Source: Rhizophagus clarus (Eukaryota > Glomeromycota > Glomeromycetes > Glomerales > Glomeraceae). From it: a DNA stretch of 64,000 nucleotides. Both the position numbers and the translations under genes were made by a program. Positions 49,222-61,120 of this stretch are shown in pieces. The notes beneath the pieces were generated by a model. The model was not told where the DNA came from. It made no database searches and was given only the letters and a program-made list of their open reading frames with translations. Within the stretch, counting starts at the first letter, position 1, and the number at the start of each line of letters is the position of its first letter. The stretch covers positions 1,003,501 to 1,067,500 of the forward strand of contig BLAL01000016.1 in the NCBI GenBank assembly GCA_015698045.1, written 5' to 3'.

Positions 49222-52181
49222 ATGAATGCCAACGCACGTGCATTCGTTCCACAAAACATGACAACAAGGCCAGGCACCACTTCTTCGCCATCTATCTCAC
49301 GTGTTCAACGTTCGTCAGGTCGAAATTTCGTATCGAATCAGAGCTCGCTCCAGCCTGAAGTGAGAAGAAATAACTTTAGGAATCAAAATTATCATTCACA
49401 AGGGGATCAAAATGGTATTTATAATTTAATTCTATTATTTATTTTAATTATAATTGACGATCATTATATACTAATTTTTTTTTGTTGAATGATTATCAAA
49501 TTTATTTTAGCCCGTTTGAACGTAAACAATAATAGAAAGAATAATTCTCGTAGTAAGCAAAATCGTAATTCTTATCATTATCATCATCGAAATCAATTAG
49601 ATGATGTAAAAAATAACGACAGAAGTAGTAGCAGCTCTTCCGCAAGCGAGAATGATACAAATCAAGCTCAAGAAACAGATAATTATTCTGTTGAAGAAGT
49701 CGAAACTAATCTGAATGATTTGACTCTTAATGATCCGATCAATATGGTATGTCACATATATTTTATTATTGAATAAATAGATTTTACAAATTAATTCTTT
49801 TGAAATTTTTAGGCGTATGGTGCTCCTAATAGGAGGGGCCAAATCTCTCTTAATCATCTTTTGAATTTCTCATTTCCTCCAAGGCAAAGTTCTCAATTTA
49901 ATGCTCCTCGGAGACAGAAAACAGTTAATTACCAACCATATAATAAAGAACGCTTTTTGAATGCCAAGTACGTATTTATCATTAGTATATTAATTATTAT
50001 AATATTTTGATATTAATTTGTTTTATAGTTTTAGATTTCTTGTTAAATCGATGGGTGATTATACCGCTTATCAAGTTGATCCAGGTGATTTATCATTATG
50101 AGGCTGTTTTTTGATAATTTACATTATTCATATGTGTAATAATAACATCTTGGATTTTTTTTTTTTTTAGATATTTTGCTTGATTGGGAAGATATTGAAC
50201 AAGTGGTATGCTAAACAAAATTTGTTTATGTAAAGTAATATATGATTTTTAAACTTTATCGTTTAAAATAGATTATCACTAGTCCTAATACTCCCAGTTG
50301 CCCAATTTGTTTGCAACAACCTACTGCAGCTCGTGTAACCAAGTGTGGTCACACGTTTTGCTTAGCTTGCATTATTCATTATTTGCAATTGAATGATGAA
50401 AACGAGAAGCCTAACAAAAAATGGCGCAAATGTCCTATTTGCTGGGATTCTGTATATGCTAAGGACCTTAAAAGTGTCAGATTTTGGACTGTTAGAACAA
50501 TAGGAAAAGTGGGAGATGGTGGATTGTTGGAAGGAGAAGAAAAACTTACTATGCGTCTCATTCAACGACCTATGGTAAGAAAAAAATTCCGTTTACCAAA
50601 AAAGAAAAAAAGTTATGGTATTTTCGAAATTTTGACAAATCTCTAAAATGTATATTTTATTAGAATTCAACTATTGCACTCCCGCGTTCATCAACTTGGC
50701 CACTTCATGATAACATTATTAATGTTCCTTGGCATTTTACTCCTAATGCTCTTACATTTTCGAAATTAATGCTTGCTTCATCCGATTATGTCCAAAATGA
50801 ATATAATCACGACCTAAAGGACTTAAAGGATGCATTGCAAGAAGCTCATAATTGGAACTCTAATGAAGAAATTCCATTCATTGAAATGGCTATAGTCAAT
50901 GTTGAGGTATTATCTATGATCCTAGTAAATTTTAATTTAAAAATTGTTTGTTATATTAATTATGATATTTATAATTAATAGGAACGTTTGGAGGCCCTCG
51001 AAATGTTATCTACCAAAGCTTCAATTGAATCCGAACGACGTGCTCATGAAATTTTAGAAATGGCGGAGTTAGATTATATGAGGGCTCAAGATACGAAGAG
51101 TTTATCAAATTCAGTTAATCCAGTTGAACCAGAGGCAGCTGTGTATATAAATAATAAAGATAATAAAAGTGATGCATCACAGAATGATACTGATATTAGT
51201 CCTCCTCCGTTTTTACCAGATGATTTTAAAGATCATCCTCATATTGCAAATATAAGTCCACTAAAACCTGATGAGAAACATAAAGTTAAGGCTACAGCGA
51301 ATTTACTTGCAGATGATAAGACATATTATTATTATCAATCTGAAGACGGACAACATATTTATTTGAATCCATTAGATATTCGCGTTTTAAAACAGGAATT
51401 CGGATCTTATGTTAATTTTCCTGATGAGATAACTGTTCGTATTATTGGAGTTGATGAATCTACGATGACTGAGGTAATTTTTATATTTTTATTTAAATAA
51501 ATTCTTCAATATTTTTAAACATAAAACTCATAAATTTATGATTATTTATCAAAGGATCTTCGTAAGCGTTTTAAATATATTAGTCATTTACCTTTGAGTT
51601 GTGATGTCACTTTTCTAGAAGTAGATTTGAAAGGATTTGTTTCAGATAATTCATTAAAGATTTTTGAAAGTATGTGATATTTTTTTTTTATTCGTGTCGT
51701 GTTTTTTTTTGTTCATGTTTTATATAACAGTAAGGATTTTTTTTTTTTTTTAAAAAAAAAAGACGAATTAAAGCAACGTTATAATCGCCGTAAAGAAAAG
51801 GCACGTAAGGAAGAACGGTTACATGAACAAGCAGTTAACAAAGAACGACGCAGTAAAGATATTCAACAAGAATTCATTAATTCCGATCCATTTTTCAAAC
51901 CTTATTCATATGGCGAAGCTACTAGTAGCAATACAACAATAAATACCGAATCCTCTGATAATGACAATAGAAAAAATAATGATCAATATGATGGACCGAA
52001 AACAGTCTGGGGAACACCAGCTGTATCTTTTGCCAATGTTACTAAAGGAAAAGATTCAAATGAACAACACAATGATAATGAAGATTTATGGAATCTTCCA
52101 GAGGAAGAAATTTATGTTGGTAAAAAGCATAAAAAGAAAAAGTTAGTTTTAATGTCAACGGGAGGTAAAAGACAACGATAA
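49222..52181 (+). CDS. RNF10: RNF10/Mag2-type RING E3 ubiquitin ligase
   Basis: Ten exons (49222-49414, 49511-49746, 49813-49967, 50029-50084, 50171-50205, 50272-50574, 50664-50906, 50982-51473, 51555-51669, 51763-52181) join in phase to 748 aa. ATG 49222 has a good context (caccATGa). A low-complexity Asn/Arg/Ser N terminus is followed by SLNHLLNFSFPPRQ and a C3HC4 RING (CPICLQQPTAARVTKCGHTF, CLAC, then CPIC) at about residues 230-280. Next come a helical region, DDKTYYYYQSEDGQHIYLNP and DIRVLKQEFGSY, hallmark blocks of RNF10 proteins, and a basic C terminus RRKEKARKEERLHEQ with a small Trp motif (TVWGTPAVSF). RNF10 in animals ubiquitylates 40S ribosomal proteins in ribosome quality control; Mag2 is the yeast relative. 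Function here is by homology. Confidence 0.88.
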
Positions 52182-54196
52182 GTTGAATAATTTCATAATT
52201 TCCTTTTTTTTTTCATTTTTTTTCATTTTTATTTTTATTTTTTATATTATATATGTGTATTTTTTTTTTTTTTTTATTTATTTATTTTATTTTTATTGTT
52301 GATACATATATAAATATTATAGTTTTAGATTAAATAATATACAGTATTTTATTGTTCAATCTTTCTTTTTTTCTTTTTTTTTTTTATTAATGATTTAATA
52401 ATAAAAATATTGTTCTTGAAAAAGGAACTTTAAAAAAGGTGTTACATTAAAATATTGTTTACAGGCAGACCAAAAAGGAAACATAATTTAATTAGTATAC
52501 AAACCCCTAACCTAGTTCTAACTTAATTTGTTTATTCTTTTAATTTTAAATTTTCTAAATTACTTAAAAGAGAAAGATCCTTTTAATAATATTTTAAATA
52601 AACGCTTGGTATATATCATGCAATATAAATAATTAAAAATAAATTTGACATTGTCAAAAAACCCTCAATAAACCTGTTGCATGTCTTTTATTATAATAAG
52701 AAAAAAAATAAAATTTTTTTTTCCACTTAATTTATAAATATAATAATTATTTTTATTTAGAATGATTATACTCTGCATAGTATGAAATATAATAAAATTT
52801 TGACAAGTTTGTTAAAAAGAAAAGATATTTATAAATTAAAGTTCATTCTTGAATTACAACTAAATATGGTCAAAATCATTAATTAGTAATATTATTTTAA
52901 CAATGGTCATAATATAGAATCAAAAAAAAAATACTTTCTCCGAACCAATTATAAACTAAACAATAGTTCCAAAATAATAAAAGCGAAACGAGAATATGTA
53001 TGGTACCTGTGTTACAAGTAATTTCGCATACCTGCTTACATGCGGAGGAGACCTTGCAGATAGCCGTTCGATGAATATCTCATTAGCCTTATAAATTGCG
53101 TCCAATTTAATTTTTTTTTTTTTTCAGAATTTCCACTATATCCACTTTGGGTGGTTGAACAAATTGCATTCTACTCTTCGAGGAAGGTAATACAAAATAT
53201 TTTTATATAATAAATATTAAACTGTACACGAGAAACAAACTCGAGCGACCATGCCAAAACGCAAATACTGAACACAACAGTTTTTTTTTTTTTTTTTTTT
53301 TTACGAGTAATTGAATCAATCAATAATAGATAGATGCAGTATTTCCAATATATCAATTAAGAAGTATAATTTTAGTACTATTATACATATAATTTAGGAA
53401 TCAGACATATAAATACTTGCCTTTTCATCTTTATGTTTCTTGTTTAATCTATAGGTGCTTCCGTTCGTTGTTTTTGTATTTTTTACTTATTGTCTTTGTG
53501 ACGGAAAAGGTGAATATTTTTCTTTTTTATCATCCTTCTTTAACGAAAAGGAAACTTATTTAATAATAATTAATTTTTTTTTCTTTTTTAAACAATAAAC
53601 ACTCCAACAGTTAGTCTGTAACGATCTGTATAAAGTGTAACGAATAACGTACCGACCGTTTAATACGGTTTCTTCTGCACCATAACTGTAAAAAAAACAT
53701 TCCCAAAGTTTCAGTTTGGCTATTATTTGCCGTATCAGTTTTAAAATATTTTATGATACTTTGAGACGACACTCTCCTGTTATTTAAACAATTTATCCTA
53801 TTTTTTTTATTCAACTTCTCTCACACATAAAACACTCCACATATTATTCGCGCTGTTTTCGGCTGTTATGCATCTTTTGTAACTTGATTTTCTTATTTTA
53901 TTTATTTAAACCAATAACGACTTTACATTTATATATTTTGCTTTATAGTACTTAAATACTTTCTTTTTTTATTTTACCTTTATTTTATTATTATATATTT
54001 TTTTTTATTTTTATTTTTTTTTCGTATAAATATATAACAAAAAGTACTATTAAGTCCTTTTTTTTTTTTTTGTTTTAACAACCGAAAACAAGTTATATTC
54101 TTGAATATAAATACAAAGTAAAACACTATTTACCACACCATCTACTCACATAACCTCCTACTTATACGTCACTAGTATACATAAGAATACTTCATA
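52182..54196. other. T-rich intergenic region
   Basis: Homopolymer-rich spacer of about 2 kb; T-runs at 52206-52215, 52261-52276, 53280-53302 and 54058-54071. The only coding candidate is the split micro-gene at 52996-53621, listed separately. Confidence 0.45.
52996..53621 (+). CDS. Possible four-exon micro-gene for a small membrane protein
   Basis: Candidate exons 52996-53017, 53128-53186, 53455-53509 and 53611-53621 have canonical GT-AG borders, strong pyrimidine tracts before the acceptors, and matching phases, giving 48 aa. It reads MYGTCVTK, then FPLYPLWVVEQIAFYSSRK and VLPFVVFVFFTYCLCDGK, and ends VSL. An alternative donor at 53003 would give 43 aa in the same frame. One hydrophobic span (VLPFVVFVFFTYCL) is clear. 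No family recognised. Phase-consistent short exons can arise by chance in such DNA, so this is only a suggestion. Confidence 0.3.
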
Positions 54197-56286
54197 ATGT
54201 CTAAAGACCGAGATTTAACAAGCTTACAACAAGAATTAGATAATGCTCGAAATTTGAACGCTTCGGTAAATATTCATTATTCTTCTTCTTTACCTCATTA
54301 TTTTGGATATCATTATTTTAGATATGAAAAAAAAAAAAAATCATATATATATATATATATATGTATATCATATAATATAATTTTATATGATGATGATTTT
54401 TTTTCATAATAAAATTTTTTTTTGATTTATTATATTTCATTCGAAATATTTTTGTAACTAATTTTTATTTTTATTATAAAAAAATTATTAGCTTCATGAA
54501 CAACTCGATCATACTCATAAAGAAAACCTATCATTAACAGATGATAATGCTTTCCTTCGTAAAAAAATTTTATCTCTTCATCAAGAAATCAATAATAGTT
54601 ATAACGAATGTGTACGTCTTGAATCTGAATTGTATCAACAAACACAAGAAGTTGAAAGATTAAAAAAAGAAAATGTTGGTTTCTTGAAAAATAAACGTGA
54701 AGTAGAAAGAAAATTAAGAGAGGAGGTAAACGTCTAAATAAATAATAAAAAAAAAAAGAAAAAAGAAAAAAGAAATAGAATTTTTTTTTTTTTTTGAACT
54801 AATTAAAATTAATTTATTTAGACACAAGCATTTGAAAAAGATCGAGTTGTATGGCAAGAACGCGAATCAGAATTGCTTGATCAATTAAAAGCTCTACAAG
54901 AAACTGTTAGTGTTCTAGCACAACAGAATGAAAAAGTCTCAGAAAAGCAAGATGGTTAGTTTAGTTATAATGATATGATAATTCACCTTCATTATCTCTT
55001 TCCACTGTTTTCACTTGGTTGATTCGAAGGAATTGTTATTAGATAACTTGATTACAATAATTAACGATCATCTCTATTTTTTTTTATGATATATATAGAA
55101 GATAATTTATATTATGTTACTGCTCGTGAATTAAAGAATGCTCAAAAAAATATCAAAGACTTAGAACGACGTAATAATGAATTAACTGCAGAACTTGATA
55201 AAGCAAAACAAGCAACTAATGAATCTATGAATACAAGCAAAAATCATGTGCGTAGAATTCAACAATTAGAAAATGAATTTTCGCAAGTGCAACATATGAA
55301 TCAATCATTAATGGAAGAAAATGAGTCATTCCAACGATTAATATTTGAAAAGACAATGAAAGGCGAATTTATGTTCAACCCTATAATGCAGGTAAATATA
55401 TAAATGATTTTGAATTTTATTTTCTTTTAATTTTTTTTCCTTACGATTTTTTTTTTATATATATATATATAAATATATAAATAGTTAAATGATTCTCACA
55501 AACATACGGATATCACTAAAAAAATTACAAATGATATTTCTGAGAATGATTTAGAGGCTGAGTTGAATCGTGCAGATGAGCTAAGTAGTTCTCTTCTTGG
55601 CGAACGTGTTCACAAAGAAAGTGGTCATACTGTCCTTGATAGTACGTATTTAACAATTAAAATTTTTTTGTTCCTTAAATTCTTCAATTATTCATATACT
55701 AAATCTTCTATTTAATATAGAATACCAAGAAGAAATTAAATCACTCAATGACGCAAATAAAGATATGAGACTTTACATTGAAAAGATCCTTAACCGTATT
55801 TTGGATTATCAAGGATTTGAAGAAATTTTATCTTTACAATGGAAGAAGCCATCAGTATCTAGTCCTGTATCACCTACAACAGGATCATTTGGTTTCAATA
55901 ATAATAATAATAATAATAATAGCAACAACAATAATAACAATAACAGTCAAGAAGAAAAAAAGACTACTAAGAAAGTTGAAAGACGCAAGACATTATCTGG
56001 ATGGCACTTCCGTAGCACTTCTCAACCTCAAAATACTTATAATAATAAAATATCCGAAGAAACTGATCAAGCTAATCCTTTACCAAGTAGAAAATCAAAT
56101 GATGATACTCTTCATCCTATCAGCGAAGTACAAAAACGTGGATTAAGAAGGAATTCTACTTCAGGGAGAAACAACACGAAGCGATTTAGCTTATTTAGTT
56201 GGGGCGGTGTAAAAGAGGAAGAAAGGAAGGAAGATCCATTCATGAGACCTATGATCCTCTTACAAGAACAAGAGAGGAAAGTATGA
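54197..56286 (+). CDS. Coiled-coil protein, function unknown
   Basis: Six exons (54197-54265, 54492-54725, 54822-54954, 55099-55391, 55485-55641, 55721-56286) join in phase across GT-AG introns to 483 aa. Residues 5-230 are almost continuous heptads (LTSLQQELDNARNLNA, NAFLRKKILSLHQEIN, KDLERRNNELTAELDKAKQ) predicting a long parallel coiled coil. A shorter second coil (EEIKSLNDANKDMRLYIEKI) precedes SPVSPTTGSFGF, an Asn homopolymer (AAT repeat, 55899-55945) and a basic, Ser-rich tail with RRKTLSGWHF and RRNSTSGRN, likely phosphorylation sites for basophilic kinases. Layout suggests a cytoskeletal, polarity or trafficking scaffold; no family was recognised. The final codons run into a GTATGA that could also be a splice donor, so a further exon is possible. 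Confidence 0.78.
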
Positions 56287-57570
56287 AATTATGATATGGT
56301 TTAACATTTTAAGCATTTTTAAAAATTTTTGTTGAACAAACTATTTCCATAATTTTTTTTTTTTTAAAAAAAAAAGAAAAAAAGAAAAAAGAAAAAAAGA
56401 TTTTTTTTTTTTTATTATTTTTCACGCCATTTATGGTGTACCATTGTATAAAGTCTTTTTTTTTTATTTATTTCTTTTCTTTTCTTTTTTTTTTTTTGAG
56501 AAATTTAAAAAATTTTGTTGTGGGTTATATATACATTTGGGGTATGAGTATTTATTCATATTTATATATATATATATATAAAAACGTGTATATTATATAT
56601 ATATATATATATATTCTTTTTTTGTACATTGATTTTTTTTTTAACTCTTGTTATATTTATTATATTTTGTTTATTTTATCTATACATATGCGCCTTTTAA
56701 GAAGGCATTGAAAATAACCAAAAAAAAAAAAAATAAATAAAATCAATTTCTCAAATTAACAAATTTTTATTATGAAATCAATCACAGAAAAGTGAGTTGT
56801 AATATTGCAAATAACAATTTGTATGTGTGTTCTCGATGCAATTATTATTTTCGTTGATGAGAAATTGCGGACGAATAAGTTATAAAATTTGCTTGTAAGT
56901 ACACCAGACTGTTATTTCACAGCCAAATCTAAGCCTCATCATTTATCTTTGGTTAGGTATTACATCACCAATAATTAGGTTATTGCGTAAGTCAGACAAG
57001 ATCATTATAATGCAATAAATTAATACGCGATTTTTGAAACTTGCTGTATAACGCGGGCCAAAGTAGTATTAAGGTAACCCTGAGTATCTTACAAATTTTT
57101 AGGGATTCGGTTGGTATTGTACCGGGGCCAATAGGAATTAAAGATATTAATACATCTTAAGTTTCATAGTCAATTAAAAACCTGCATATTCCTAAATAGA
57201 TTGAATCATCAGTAATTTTTAATAGATCAAAAGTTTTCCGGTGTTACCTATAATAATTCCAATAAAACAAAAACTTTTTGATTAAAAAGTAATAATAATT
57301 GATGCATCAACTAAAAATTTCTTTAAAAAACTTCCAATCAAATAAGTTTCAATAATTACTCAAAAAGATATACTTTCCACTAAAAATAAAAAGATAATTA
57401 AACCTAATTCTTTATCGGTAATATGATTACCATTGTTGGATTGAAATAATTTTCTCTAAAATGGAAGTGATTGTACCAATCGGAAAATGATAAATTTATA
57501 TAACAAATTTGGAAAGTATTTCATTAAAAAATAAAAATTATCTTGATATGGTAAGATGTGAAAAAGAATG

Positions 57571-57652
<82 letters not shown>

Positions 57653-60500
57653 TATAATATTATAATATTATTTTGATTTCAAAGAAAAGGAGATTCTTTG
57701 GAATAAATGAAGTTCAGGAAAATCTAATGATGATAATGATGATAGTGATGATAGTTGTAATGATGATTTCTATCATGATCCTCCTAATAGTGAACGGACG
57801 GACCATACCGTGTCAAATCCTAAAATAAAAGAGGTCAAATTTGGTAATATAATTGAAACATGACAAAAGATCCGACCAAATATTACTACTGTATTCTCCT
57901 CAAGTAAATAACGGCTTGTTTATCGGATATTCGGATAATCTGACAGATCCGGGATATTCGGGTAAACCGGATAAATTATGACGGGGTCACGGGAACGTAC
58001 TATATATGACTGTATGAGATGTCTTAATTTGGTATATCATTATTATTTAATTTCGGCCGAGTGACCATTAATCATTTTTTTGACCTGAATTAAAAATATG
58101 AAACGAAAATTATTATTATAAACTTATTTATTATTGTTTTTGTTTCCAAAGAACAAAATTAGAATTGAATTAATTAAGCTTTTTTTTTTCCGAAGTGCGT
58201 ACGCACAATTTTACGGATATTATTTTGTGCATAATTTGCGGATTTTTGCGGGTTTATAAAAAATTTCCCCCTCACCTTTTTTTTTTAGCGTAGTATTGCA
58301 AGAAATTCTTAGAACGTAACACACCTTTATGATAATGATATCATTAATGATCAAAAAAAAAAAAAATTTTTTTTTCTTCTTTTCTTTATTCGACGTTTTA
58401 AATGACCAAATTTTTTTGCGTAACAACACAATTTATAATATTCAGCTGAAAATCAACTATTTAAGCATATTTCAATCTAAATAGCATATACACTATAAGA
58501 ACAAAAAAATTTTTTTTTTTTTTTACCGGATCAAAAAAAAAAAAAAAAAAAAAAAAATAAAAGCACGTTTTTTTTTTTTGATTCCAAAATTCCTAACCAT
58601 TATTTTTTTAAAAATCCATAAAAAGATAATGTTTTAAAAACATTTGATTATGAATAGTAAATAATTGAAAGGTTAACACATGTCAAGAATATTAGAAGGT
58701 AAGATTTAATGAAAATAATAGAAATTTGTAATACCTATAATATACAGTATATATCTATGTAAAGAGAAGGGGAGGGGTTTTTTTAGGATTTAGGATTTTT
58801 AGATTGTTGGATTGTTATCAAATAAATTGTTGTAGATATAACAAGTTGATCGACGATATAACAATTAATTTAACAGTTTTTTTTTTTTTTTTTTAATTAA
58901 AAATTTATAAGTAAATTACCTGTAATTTTTTTTAAAAAAAAAAATTAAATTAAATTCAAAAGTTATTTCTTGTCGCATGGTTTTACCAGATTTCCTGTTC
59001 CGATTGAGTTTCATTTAAAATGATAACGAGGAAAAAAAATAACTGATGAAATTATTTATTTTTTTTTTTTTTTTCAGCCTTCAATAATTAAAAATATTAC
59101 TCGCTAATAATTATAAAATATCCATTGTCTTTCTTTTCATTTTTACTTACGCCTTGTTTACTATCTAAACAATATTTCTTTAGTTTTTTTTTTTAAAAAG
59201 ATTCACTTCTATTATCATCAATATTCAATAGACACAATAAGAGAATAATGGAGTAACATGCACATCGTAACACTTTAAGGAATAATAAAAAATAAAAATA
59301 TTATAAAAATAATACAATATGACTAAATTGGGTAAGAATGGGTTGCATTCTTTTTGTTTTTCATCTGACGAACATGAGAAATTGGATAAAAAAGTTACAC
59401 TTTCACGAGACAATCGCACCAAAACAAACCATTAAAAGGTAAACACAACCAATTAAAGTAAAACTCAATATTCATCACCCAATGTATCCCAATGTGTTAT
59501 AATAATTATTAACCTTTTTCAATTTTTTTTCCTCGCTCAAACATCGGACATTCTATACGTCGCACGTGCAGTAAGTTGCTTCATCTTTTTTTATTTCAAT
59601 ATTACTCAAAGTGGAGAAATTGAAAGAAATGTATGAATGTGATTATATAAAGTGATTAAAAAAAAAAAAAATAAATAAAATAAAATAAAGAAGAAGAACG
59701 AAGCGACTAAAAATAATAATTGCAACAAAAGGGTTCCCTCCCCACTTTATACCATGTTGAAATGCACGTTATTACATATTTTCCTAACATGCATTACATA
59801 TCTTTAGTTTATAAATACGGTAAATTTATACCATAATAAAAATAGATAGTGATTTAAGATTCTGATAAAAAGATGTAAATGGTCTGATCTTTTTTTTGTT
59901 ATAATTTTAGTAATCCGCATAAGAATATTCACGCAGGTTAGGTTTCAATATAACCTAATAACTTAGAGACTAAACCCCAACCAACAAACACACGGACTAC
60001 CTGCAACTCTGTACGTAATCTGCTTTATCATTATCTGCCTTGTGGCGCTTGTTTATTACAATTGATTGTATACAGGGTTACATACGCTACTACCCGACCG
60101 TCATAAGCTTTTCTTTACCTTTTTTTTCCTTCTTTCTTCTTTATTTTATTCCTTTTTTTTTTATTATAGTTACACTTTAAACTTTAAAGTCTTAGTTTAT
60201 AATTCTGCACATGTCTTTTTTGGTGAGGTCACCTAATCCGAAACAAAATCAGAATATTATTCAAAAAATTTTTTTTTTTTTTTTTTTTTTTTATACAATA
60301 TACATTACAATATATGTAACACACCTTGTAAATATTAAAAAATCGGTATCTATTTTGGCCGTGAGATCATGCCGTCAGGAACACGATTGGATGATTATTT
60401 CTATTTTCATGTTGAAATCACACCTCTCTGACCAAATTGAGTCATCCCTGGCACGAATTTCCATAATCTTACTATGACTGATATCATTATTAAATCCAGA

Positions 60501-60536
<36 letters not shown>

Positions 60537-60556
60537 CCTCCTTCATCCACTCGAAC

Positions 60557-60590
<34 letters not shown>

Positions 60591-60897
60591 TATAATACTA
60601 ACTTTATCCTGTTGACTCTTTTAAAAGATTTGGTTTATTTTCTATTTAACAGATATAAACCAATCTTTTAAATTTATCTATAAAAATAAAAAACTTTTTT
60701 TTTTTAAATACCAAATATTCTTTGTTTCATTTGAAGGAGGGTCATATATAGATAAACAAACATCATACTCACACACACACAAAATCAACCCTCGTATATA
60801 TATATATATATATAGAATAAAAAAAAAAAAAAAAAATTTAATAAATACTTCACACTTTCTCGTAATTCATATCTAGTCTTTTTTTTTTCATATTTTG

Positions 60898-60929
<32 letters not shown>

Positions 60930-61120
60930 CGCGAGCCGTAAATAAATTTGAAATTTTTGAATTTTTGTAACATATTAGTAAACATTTTTTGTAAAACCAC
61001 TTTTTATACCACGCCACGCCACGGCTATACTGTACTCTTCGCTGCGCGAAATTAGTTTCTTTTTACTTATTATATAGCTTAAAGACAAACAAAATATCAT
61101 AAAACATATAAACTTAAAAA
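56287..61120. other. 4.8-kb intergenic region, homopolymers and microsatellite
   Basis: No supported gene. Contents: T- and A-runs of 20-30 bp (58537-58558, 60270-60291, 60505-60533, 60898-60928), TA microsatellites (56566-56614, 60796-60813), and the ATT microsatellite at 57571-57652. The promoter of the gene starting at 61121 should lie at the right end. Confidence 0.5.
57571..57652. repeat. ATT trinucleotide microsatellite
   Basis: About 27 uninterrupted ATT units followed by imperfect attataatatta. Length suggests it is polymorphic between strains. Confidence 0.9.

Noticed and set aside
48921-49358. 145-codon frame with hydrophobic segments
   Set aside because: Overlaps the well-supported start of the RNF10-type gene in another frame; no splicing continuation or recognised family.
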